DNA of 31,262 bases from an uncultured Clostridia bacterium. Lineage in GTDB: Bacteria > Bacillota > Clostridia > RUG12999. Every line of letters begins with the position of its first letter. Positions within the stretch are counted from its first letter, which is position 1. This document shows, piece after piece, positions 10,901-17,146 of this stretch. Location of the stretch: NCBI GenBank assembly GCA_934792465.1, contig CAKVOK010000044.1:1-31262 (forward strand). Direction: 5' to 3'. The translations under genes and the position numbers were made by a program. The notes beneath the pieces are model-generated. The model was not told the DNA's origin, ran no database searches, and was given only the letters and a program-made list of their open reading frames with translations.

Positions 10901-11264
10901 CGCCGTCCTCATTAAGACCGAGCCTTATTTCCCCTTTCCCTTTATACTCTCCGCCAATCAGCGTGCCGAGATATATTTCGGCTCTGATCCTATACGATTC
11001 GCCTATGTTTTTCACTTTCGGAATCAGATTGTTTATAACGATTCCGTTTTCGGGATTTCTTTCCCCGCTGTTTTTTATGCACGCCTCCGAATCGCATTTA
11101 TCCGCCGTGTTTTTGGAGGTATCGCCGACTGTTCCCAAGCTTTCGGCATTTTCGGCAAAATCAAACTCATTTACGGTCTGCCAGACATACTCTTCCGCAA
11201 AGACGTATGTATTTATCTGCGTCATTAAAAGCGCCGCAATGAACAGTGACATTATCCGTTTCAC
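7983..11264 (-). CDS. Secreted multimodular GH10 glycoside hydrolase (xylanase family), copy 1
   Basis: The product is 1093 aa. The GTG at 11264 is preferred: GGGGAG lies 9 nt upstream and it begins a good signal peptide (cleavage near YVFA). A frame extension to 11351 would run through the promoter. Modules: beta-sandwich binding-type domains at about 30-175 and 195-372; a copper-amine-oxidase-N-terminal-like domain at about 380-495 (RLMLPAADLFDAIGG, YIPLNTL); another binding-type domain at about 530-690; and GH10 from about 720 to the end. The acid/base is Glu876 (WDIMNEV) and the nucleophile Glu969 (ITEFDM). GH10 landmarks RGH, GFQGH and SWGF are present, but the Trp of the usual RGHTLVW is replaced (RGHAVYF). 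The catalytic domain resembles the plant-type GH10 layout, with a leading KGDINVVVADKNGKP segment and a trailing GFYGDYDITV segment. It lacks its own SLH domains but is followed in the operon by two SLH proteins. Family activity is usually endo-beta-1,4-xylanase; the true substrate is uncertain. Confidence 0.9.
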   Translation of the reverse strand: MKRIMSLFIAALLMTQINTYVFAEEYVWQTVNEFDFAENAESLGTVGDTSKNTADKCDSEACIKNSGERNPENGIVINNLIPKVKNIGESYRIRAEIYLGTLIGGEYKGKGEIRLGLNEDGAEIKSVPLRTWTAVDFTYTVTQENVNCNTFFIDRGGKDGKLKYPRLIYIKSAAIAKSCSKAEAEEIAATLKNSYKSFSFDGFEDTGENIGMQEVRDGITYVTHHGNSALKSYNRENLFDSSTKIIPPEGYSYLDAWTNDNDGAYVFDNLLPNFTKEDIGRKIKISMYVYVKQMYSGSGHDVGFSICISNREETEKESVKGYGEAFQWRKIEGEFEITEKNLNYNKIMLMFDNGSECPMWTRVDAVSVSVTKSTERKNNDIKLTVDGTEKKTAHPLKIDGDRLMLPAADLFDAIGGGYEMSGDGRSIKATYNNLTADMGADSDIINRSGYKMFGQERARMIDGILYIPLNTLTVAFKGKAVWDGITQTLSVDTSIDEIRRPIPKSTLTDNKDLYDIHYDEQEKVEKIPWDEVPEGDIILDSDALFKGYLQGGGTYGNMETVAVEGQPFDKALKIECTTVPAEVYHFQLELPDIKKEPKVGDVVVVELYMKTDSVRHEDANGITRIAVMTHDYSRMTNEEVMVSKDKKDNGGWEYIRVAGCITHEDATRTTLEFGYRRQVMEIGGIKVRNIGNKIPVEKLDTQNYKLDAINAIYDKDAQWRKDAIARIEKYRKGDINVVVADKNGKPITDADVDISMYEHEFEWGNAFTYNELYQEPVNSKHQQLMASLFNTGVAVGSNKRYGYEIEGRFNARRKKDALAKLGIKNFRGHAVYFDFQNEDLAANYKDEKKMRENLWTYFDAVYNDYGDYTDWDIMNEVISWAPLRKLYGAQLYKEWFAYARERLPEGAILNYNETNFGEDFYKLLKEMNEIGVDYNSVGFQGHFRFQKVENLYDMFKPVIEYGKRMKITEFDMNEEDPELAAGFIRDFLILCFSIPNFDTFISWGFRDIGHWLNNGPYYYDDDHIKPGGEQYIDLVYNKWWTEESGKTGNDGIYKTRGFYGDYDITVKKGGATVKTTAKVSKNNKDNTIIVTFK

Positions 11265-11299
11265 ATTCTTCAACTCCCCATAATTTGTTTTATATAAAT

Positions 11300-11327
11300 A
11301 TTTTATCATTTTACGGATTTTTTTCAA
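11300..11327 (-). promoter_or_regulatory. Predicted sigma-A promoter of the GH10/SLH operon
   Basis: On the minus strand, TTGAAA (11327-11322) and TAAAAT (11305-11300) are separated by 16 nt, about 35 bp upstream of the GTG at 11264. It lies in the 101-bp gap behind the GH63-like gene, so the GH10 operon can be transcribed on its own. Confidence 0.6.
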
Positions 11328-11361
11328 GTGTCCAATCCTCTCTTTTTGCACATTATTCTGT
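11323..11361 (-). promoter_or_regulatory. 39-nt conserved upstream element, copy 1 (candidate operator)
   Basis: Read on the minus strand this begins ACAGAATAATGTGCAAAAA and ends GGACACTTGAA, the last bases being most of the -35 box. It matches 19459-19421 without gaps at 32 of 39 positions. It starts 5 bp after the stop codon of the GH63-like gene. A position directly upstream of and into the -35 box is typical of activators such as AraC-family proteins; the binder is unknown. The match keeps reading frame, so a shared coding remnant is an alternative. Confidence 0.5.
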
Positions 11362-11365
11362 CTTT

Positions 11366-12877
11366 TTATTTCCGAATTGTTTTGTGTTCGCCGTTCCAGC
11401 AGATTTCAACCGTCACGGGTTTGTCGCTCCGTATCTCGACAAACGGTTCTTCCTCCGCACTCTTTCTTTCCGGGCATATGAGGTCGACCGTATTTTCTTT
11501 TCCCAAAGGATATTTCAGGATTCCGTGTCTTTCGGTTCTGTTTATGTTCCAGAAAATTCTGCCGTTCGGTGCGTCGCCCCGTATTCCGAGAACGTATTCA
11601 AACAATACCGCTATCGGCACAAGTCCCGTCCAGCCGACAAAATCCGCTTTTGCCGGGTTTCCCTCTCGTATATGCTCCGGCGAATAATTCTCCCATACAG
11701 TTCCCGTCTTTTCAAATACCTTTGTAACGTTTTCGAGATGATTCAATCCTATATCGTAGGCAAACTTATAATATCCGTTCTTTTCGAGCCCTTTTAATAC
11801 CATATAATTTGTCGGTGCCCACACCGCTCCGTTCCAATATCCGCCGTATTCGTTGTAATGCGGGTCGTCCGCCGAAACGGTAGGCACTCTGTGCGGACGG
11901 TTAAATTCTTTTTCGTTTTCGAGATGCGCAACAAATTTATCTATCTTATCTTTCGGCACGACCTCGGCAAGCAGCGACCAGTATGCGCCTATTGATTTTA
12001 CATAATTAAACTCATCATTTTGCCACAAGTCATAATAATAGCTTGTCTTGTCGTCCCACAGCTTCTCATTTACCATTTTTTTCAGATATTCGTGTTCGCA
12101 TGCGATTTCAGCGACCGTTTCTTCGTCCTCTCTGCCGAGCAGTTTCGCCATTTCGAGCAGCACACCTCCGCTTATAATCTGCTGAAAATTCACATCCGCC
12201 CATATCATATGGGCATTGGAAAGGCACTGATGCACGCCTTTCGGCACACGGCTTTCCATATTGTCCATGCCGCAGCCGAGTCCCGATGACCAATACGAGC
12301 CGTCCCTCCAGGTATGATTGTCTTTCAGCCATTTGTGATATGCCAAAAGGCAGGGAAACACCTTTCTTATTCTTTCGCTATCTTTAAATATTTTAAAATA
12401 TTCCCATTCGCACCACGGCATAATATTTGGGCCTGTCGATGACGGGTCGAATCGCATGAACATTTCTTTGCCGTCTTTTTCGCAGATTTCACGGCTTATA
12501 AATCCGTCCTTATGCTGTCTGGCATACATATTGTCGAGCGTTTGCTGAAAATTGAAAATATGTGCCGCATATTTACAAAACATAAGTATAAACGATGAAT
12601 CCCACATAAACAGATTTCCGTTGAATGCCGTATCTATGAAAGGCGAAACAAATCCGCTTTCCGCAATAGGATTGCTTATATTCCCGAACGCAATCTCCCA
12701 TGTTTTGTAATAACATTCGATTTCCTTTTCGTGTCCTGCCCACACGGGCACGGGAAGTCTTTCTTTTATTTCTTCGTATTTCGGCAATTCTTCCGTATGC
12801 ATCACGGTAAATGTATTTTCCTTAATATACGGACTGTCTATGTATGTTCCGGTATTTCTTTCAAATATGCAGTTCAT
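11366..12877 (-). CDS. Cytosolic glycosidase of the GH63/GH37-like (alpha/alpha)6 barrel group
   Basis: This is a 503-aa protein without signal peptide, so it acts in the cytosol. The ATG at 12877 has AAAGGAAAG about 9 nt upstream. Sequence marks of the GH37 trehalase/GH63 glucosidase/mannosylglycerate hydrolase group are visible: FMWDSSF near residue 90, SGLGCGMDNMESR with the likely general acid Asp205, EYGGYWNGAVWAPTNY, and GTVWENYSPEH with the likely general base Glu396. The length matches the single-domain members of the group. The group cleaves terminal alpha-linked sugars with inversion, but specificity varies widely and I cannot assign the substrate. It lies between two secreted GH10 genes and near a rhamnosidase, suggesting it processes imported oligosaccharides from the same polymer. 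Repeat block 3 lies upstream of it and I saw no clear promoter there. Confidence 0.82.
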   Translation of the reverse strand: MNCIFERNTGTYIDSPYIKENTFTVMHTEELPKYEEIKERLPVPVWAGHEKEIECYYKTWEIAFGNISNPIAESGFVSPFIDTAFNGNLFMWDSSFILMFCKYAAHIFNFQQTLDNMYARQHKDGFISREICEKDGKEMFMRFDPSSTGPNIMPWCEWEYFKIFKDSERIRKVFPCLLAYHKWLKDNHTWRDGSYWSSGLGCGMDNMESRVPKGVHQCLSNAHMIWADVNFQQIISGGVLLEMAKLLGREDEETVAEIACEHEYLKKMVNEKLWDDKTSYYYDLWQNDEFNYVKSIGAYWSLLAEVVPKDKIDKFVAHLENEKEFNRPHRVPTVSADDPHYNEYGGYWNGAVWAPTNYMVLKGLEKNGYYKFAYDIGLNHLENVTKVFEKTGTVWENYSPEHIREGNPAKADFVGWTGLVPIAVLFEYVLGIRGDAPNGRIFWNINRTERHGILKYPLGKENTVDLICPERKSAEEEPFVEIRSDKPVTVEICWNGEHKTIRK

Positions 12878-12904
12878 ATTTCGTCTTTCCTTTCTGTTTT
12901 AAAA

Positions 12905-13325
12905 ATATATTGATACGTGCAAACTTCGATAGGCTCCCCTGTGCAAGGACACCTACTTAGGTTTGCACGGACTTCATATAGGCTCCCCTGTGCAAGGGCA
13001 CCTACTTAGGTTTGCACGGACTTCATATAGGCTCCCCTGTGCAAGGGGAGCTGGCGGCGTATGCCGTCTGAGGGGTTGTAGGTTTGCACGTATTTATTAC
13101 GTAGCATATACATCCATTGACAACCCTTCCACCGCCACAGGCGGTCCCCACACCTCCGCTGCACGGCAGCTTCCGGCGCCTTACACAGGGGAGGCGTTAG
13201 CGAGTGCCACTGAATAAGTTTCGTATATTTCACCCGATAGCTAAATTATTTCTTACGAAACGGCTAAATTAAATTCGCCCTTTTAGCTGCCGCAAGTAAT
13301 TTAGCTCGCTGTGCGAATTTAGCTG
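12905..13325. repeat. Composite interspersed repeat block 3 (no gene)
   Basis: The 459-bp gap between the GH63-like gene and the upstream GH10 gene holds no credible gene. It begins with a tandem array (described separately), continues with the GAGGGGTTGTAG arm near 13070, the TGACAACCCTTCCACCGCC arm near 13118 and CCTTACACAGGGGAGGCG near 13180. It ends in a cluster of short palindromes built on GCTAAATT/AATTTAGC (13241-13322). These last palindromes match the cluster at 29280-29338, with a 31-bp extra segment here. The block directly follows the GH10 stop at 13337. Confidence 0.85.
12929..13046. repeat. Tandem 49-bp repeat, about 2.4 copies
   Basis: The unit begins ATAGGCTCCCCTGTGCAAGG and ends GCACGGACTTCAT. 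Copy 1 (12929-12977) and copy 2 (12978-13026) differ at one base, and a third copy runs for about 20 bp before diverging. The same 48-49-bp spacing of the GGCTCCCCTGTG core occurs in repeat blocks 1 and 2, so the unit seems able to expand and contract. Confidence 0.85.
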
Positions 13326-13336
13326 TTTCTCTCCCA

Positions 13337-16300
13337 CTAATCCGAGCTTTCGCAAATCGGAGTTATCATATTCAAATCTTTCCAGACAAAGCATTTTGTC
13401 TTTTCCCCGTTCCCTATATCTGCCTTAAAATATCTGTTTGTGCCGGCTGCCGCCGCAGATTTCAACTTACGTCCCTCTCCGTCATATACAGCAAAAAGAG
13501 CCTTTGCTCCGTTTTCCTTGTAATACGGCAAATACACCATGTATCCGTCATCCATTGTTTCAAGCTTCGGCGTTATATGCGCCTCCCCCGATCCCGCTAT
13601 TTTCGTTCCTTTTTCTATAATAACTCTGCGCAGCGTTATGAAATAATCGCCGCTTTTATTGAAATACGGCTCTCCGTATTCTTTCGGAATACTGCCGTCG
13701 TCTTTTCTCGGATTTTCTTTCGGAACAACGCCTATGCCTATGTTTTTCGGCTTCCAGTCCTCCTCACCTGCAGCCCACCACGGTATGTAGTACGTAAGCG
13801 TTGTAAAATCATCGTCTTTAAGCTCTGCCGCATCTTTCGCCGTTGAAATTTTCACTTCCTGTGAAAGCCTGTTTATGCTCCCCCACTGCGCAACGAAAGC
13901 ATCTGCCCAATCCATCTTATTTGTCGATGAAACCGTTACAGGAATTTTATGACCCTCCAAGTCCGCTCCGCCCACGGCAACGTCTGCCGTGACCTTATAC
14001 CATTCGCCGTCACCGAGCGACGGGAGCAGGCTTCCGCCTCCGTTTTTCGTCGTATCCGAAGTTGCCATAAGTATTGCCGTGTCCATAATATATCCGTTTT
14101 CTCCGGATTTGCAGGCGGTAATTCCTTTTTCCGTTTTCACAAGCTTTTTCCCGTTTTCAAGCATCCCCGGATTAAAGAATATTACTCCGTCTGCCGACTG
14201 AAACCCGTCGAAGCTGCCGATACCGCCGGGATAATTCTGCGTCGGCGCAATCTCGCCGTCAAGAAGCACATTTCCGTTTTCGTCACGTGTTATACATTTC
14301 ACGGCATTAAACTCCGTTGCGCAAACCTTTTCCCAATTATAATCCCTTGCCGTTTCCCATTCGTCAATATCAAGCTTTACGACAACGGTATTATCACTGT
14401 TATTCTTCGAAATTTTCGCCCGGACGGTTTCCGATTTTCCTGCCTTGGAAACCGTTATATCATAATCGCCGTAATATCCCCTCGTCCGATACTCGCCGTT
14501 TTCGTCCGTTGTTCCGTTTTCTCTTGTCCACCACTTGTTATACACCAAGTCGATATACTGTTCTCCGCCGGGTTTAATATGCTCGTCATCATAATAATAC
14601 GGTCCGTTGTTCAGCCAGCTGCCGCCGTCCTGAAATCCCCACGATATAAAGCTGTCCACATTCGGGCAGCTGAACGCCAGAATAAGATAATCTCTTACGA
14701 ATCCGCCGGCAAGAATCGGGTCGTCCTCGTCTATATCAAATTCCGTAATTCTTATGCGTTTTCCCTTGTCTATGGCAAGTTGGAACAGGTTGTACAAATC
14801 CTCTACTTTCTGAAATCTGAAATGGCTCTGAATACCTATGGAATCATAGTCAACTCCGGCACTTTCCATTTCATCAAGCAGCGCTCCGAATTTTTCCCCG
14901 AAATCCGTTTCGTTATAATTGAGAATTGCGCCCCGGCGAAGCTTTTCTCTCGCATACGCAAACCATTCTTTATACAAATTCACTCCGTAAAAATCCCGAA
15001 GCGGAGAATATGTCACGACCTCGTTCATAATATCCCAGTCGCCGTAATCTCCGTAATCGTTATAAACCGCATCGAAATAATTCCAAAGATTTTTGCGCAT
15101 AAACGCTTCGTTTTTGTAATTCGCTTCAAGCTCTTCGTCCTGAAATCCGAAATAAACGGCATGACCTCTGAAATTTTTAATTCCTATTTCCGCAAGAGCG
15201 TCTTTTTTCTGTCTTGCTACAAATCGTCCCGTATGCTCATACCCTGTCCGTTTGTTGTTTCCGACGGCAACTCCGGTATTGAAAAGACTTGATATAAGCT
15301 GCAAATGCTTCGATTTTTCAAACGGCAGCTGCTGCAATATATCACTCGGCGTAAACGCATTTCCCCATTCAAACTCATGCTCGTACATCGAAACTTTCAC
15401 ATCTGCGTCTTTAACCGTTCTGCCGCTTCTGTCTGTCGCAACGACTTTTATATCTCCCTTACGATACTGTTCGATACGGGTCATGGCATCTTTTCGCCAC
15501 TGTGCGTCCTTGTCGTATATCGCATTTATTGCGTCTTTCTTGTAATTCTGCGTATCAAGTTTGTCAATCTGTACCGCATTTTTCAGATTTCGGAGTTTAA
15601 ATCCGCCTATCTCGATAACCTGCGGACGGTAACCGAATTCGATATTCAAAATACATTCCTCTCGCTCCGTTGCCTCGGCGGCAAGAAGAATATGCTTCCA
15701 GCCCGACCCTTTCCGCACGGAGATTTTCTCCGACATTATTCGGCTGTAATCGGAACTCATAAGCGCAACGCACATTACTCCGCAGCCGTCCTCGTGCGTT
15801 ACCTCGTCCGCTTTTACGTAAAAATCGGCAACCAAAACGTCCTTTGCCTTTGCTTTCCCCTCAAATTGGGGCAGGCAAAGCTGAAAATTATATTCATACT
15901 GCGGTTTTTCCGTACAGGTTACTCTTACAGCCTTTTCAAATATCTGTCCCGAAACGTCAACCTTTTTTGATGTTCCGTATACGCCTCTCCCCTGCAATCC
16001 CGAATTCAGCAAATCCGCTTCGTTCAATATTATTTCGCCCTCCGGTACATTGTCCCACGATATTTTTTCCGATTCAGCGGGCGGCGTATCAAAGTGTAAA
16101 TCATTTAAATCGCTGCTGTTTGTAAGCGTTGATACCGGCACATTTCTTCTTATTTCCTCCGTACTTGTATCTGCGGCAAACACGCATTTATATCCGTCCC
16201 ATTTTGTCCTTGCTTTAAAGACCGCCTTAAATGTGCTTTGCGGAATGTACAGCACATTTTCAATCATTGCGGCTTTTGCCATACCGCCCATTTTATATCC

Positions 16301-17134
16301 GCTGCGGTCAACGGTTTCACTTTCCGCACGTATATCGGCAGTATAGTTGTTATATTCCGCACATATGCTCCTCCCGTCGGCGGAAACCTCGTATTTTCCT
16401 CCCAATGCTTCAAACAAATTCGCTGCCGGGAGCATAAGCCTGTCATTTCTGATTCGCAGCGGCTGCGCCGTTTCAACATCTTTGCCGTCAATTTCAAGCT
16501 TTATATTTCCGTTCTTTTCAGCGGCGGATGTAACGGAAACGGAAACTGCGTCCACTCTCGTCCACATGGGAATTTCGCCGCTGCCGTTGGCGAACAGTAA
16601 AAGGATTTTATTATAATTCAAATTATTCTCGGTTATTTCAAATTCCGCTTCCATATCCGACCATTTGCCGCACGAGCCGAAAACCTTCTTTTCTTCCCTG
16701 TTTTTTTCGTTATCATCGGAAAAGCAAAGCCTGAATCTCACTTTGTTTCCGCTGCCCCACGTCATCTGCTCGATATATGTTTTCATGGAAATTCTGATTT
16801 TGCGCCCGATATCCTCCCTCGTGAAATTCGGCAGAAGATTTTTAAAGACATATCCGCCGTCCGCATCGTTCGTCCACGCACGGACGAAGCTGTATCCCTC
16901 CGGCGGTATTACCTTCGTTGAATTATCCGTGGTATTTTCGTTATAATACGTCTTTGTCGCCGAGTTTCCGGCATGAGCTATATACGTTATTCCGTCACGT
17001 TCTTGAAGCTGCGCAACGTTCTCCGCAGTATCTTCAAATCCGTCGAACGCAAACAGCTCCCAATTCTCTTCCGCAAGGCACACCGTATTCATCAGCATCG
17101 CCGCCGCAATGAAAAGCATCAATATTTTTTTCAC
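13337..17134 (-). CDS. Secreted multimodular GH10 glycoside hydrolase, copy 2, with C-terminal accessory modules
   Basis: This is a 1265-aa exported protein. The GTG start has GAGGGTG 6 nt upstream, and the signal peptide ends near CLA at 21. Module order: binding-type beta-sandwich (about 25-205), copper-amine-oxidase-N-terminal-like domain (210-325), second binding-type domain (355-520), GH10 (545-922), then module A (about 930-1180) and module B (1190-1262). Catalytic Glu705 (WDIMNEV) and Glu798 (ITEFDI) are present. The region up to 922 is a paralogue of copy 1 shifted by 171 residues; copy 2 lacks copy 1's first module and instead gains A and B, which also make up most of the 596-aa secreted protein at 322-2112. 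As in copy 1, the substrate-cleft Trp after RGH is missing (RGHAVYF). It is the second gene of an operon, 12 bp behind the GH78 rhamnosidase, which points to a rhamnose-containing target. Confidence 0.9.
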   Translation of the reverse strand: MKKILMLFIAAAMLMNTVCLAEENWELFAFDGFEDTAENVAQLQERDGITYIAHAGNSATKTYYNENTTDNSTKVIPPEGYSFVRAWTNDADGGYVFKNLLPNFTREDIGRKIRISMKTYIEQMTWGSGNKVRFRLCFSDDNEKNREEKKVFGSCGKWSDMEAEFEITENNLNYNKILLLFANGSGEIPMWTRVDAVSVSVTSAAEKNGNIKLEIDGKDVETAQPLRIRNDRLMLPAANLFEALGGKYEVSADGRSICAEYNNYTADIRAESETVDRSGYKMGGMAKAAMIENVLYIPQSTFKAVFKARTKWDGYKCVFAADTSTEEIRRNVPVSTLTNSSDLNDLHFDTPPAESEKISWDNVPEGEIILNEADLLNSGLQGRGVYGTSKKVDVSGQIFEKAVRVTCTEKPQYEYNFQLCLPQFEGKAKAKDVLVADFYVKADEVTHEDGCGVMCVALMSSDYSRIMSEKISVRKGSGWKHILLAAEATEREECILNIEFGYRPQVIEIGGFKLRNLKNAVQIDKLDTQNYKKDAINAIYDKDAQWRKDAMTRIEQYRKGDIKVVATDRSGRTVKDADVKVSMYEHEFEWGNAFTPSDILQQLPFEKSKHLQLISSLFNTGVAVGNNKRTGYEHTGRFVARQKKDALAEIGIKNFRGHAVYFGFQDEELEANYKNEAFMRKNLWNYFDAVYNDYGDYGDWDIMNEVVTYSPLRDFYGVNLYKEWFAYAREKLRRGAILNYNETDFGEKFGALLDEMESAGVDYDSIGIQSHFRFQKVEDLYNLFQLAIDKGKRIRITEFDIDEDDPILAGGFVRDYLILAFSCPNVDSFISWGFQDGGSWLNNGPYYYDDEHIKPGGEQYIDLVYNKWWTRENGTTDENGEYRTRGYYGDYDITVSKAGKSETVRAKISKNNSDNTVVVKLDIDEWETARDYNWEKVCATEFNAVKCITRDENGNVLLDGEIAPTQNYPGGIGSFDGFQSADGVIFFNPGMLENGKKLVKTEKGITACKSGENGYIMDTAILMATSDTTKNGGGSLLPSLGDGEWYKVTADVAVGGADLEGHKIPVTVSSTNKMDWADAFVAQWGSINRLSQEVKISTAKDAAELKDDDFTTLTYYIPWWAAGEEDWKPKNIGIGVVPKENPRKDDGSIPKEYGEPYFNKSGDYFITLRRVIIEKGTKIAGSGEAHITPKLETMDDGYMVYLPYYKENGAKALFAVYDGEGRKLKSAAAAGTNRYFKADIGNGEKTKCFVWKDLNMITPICESSD

Positions 17135-17146
17135 GCAATCACCCTC

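Noticed and set aside
11265..11351. N-terminal extension of the GH10 protein to 11351
   Set aside because: It would put the signal peptide 30 residues into the protein and would be translated from the -35 region; the GTG at 11264 has a proper ribosome site.
12929..13046. CRISPR array
   Set aside because: The 49-bp units follow each other directly without variable spacers, and no cas gene is present.
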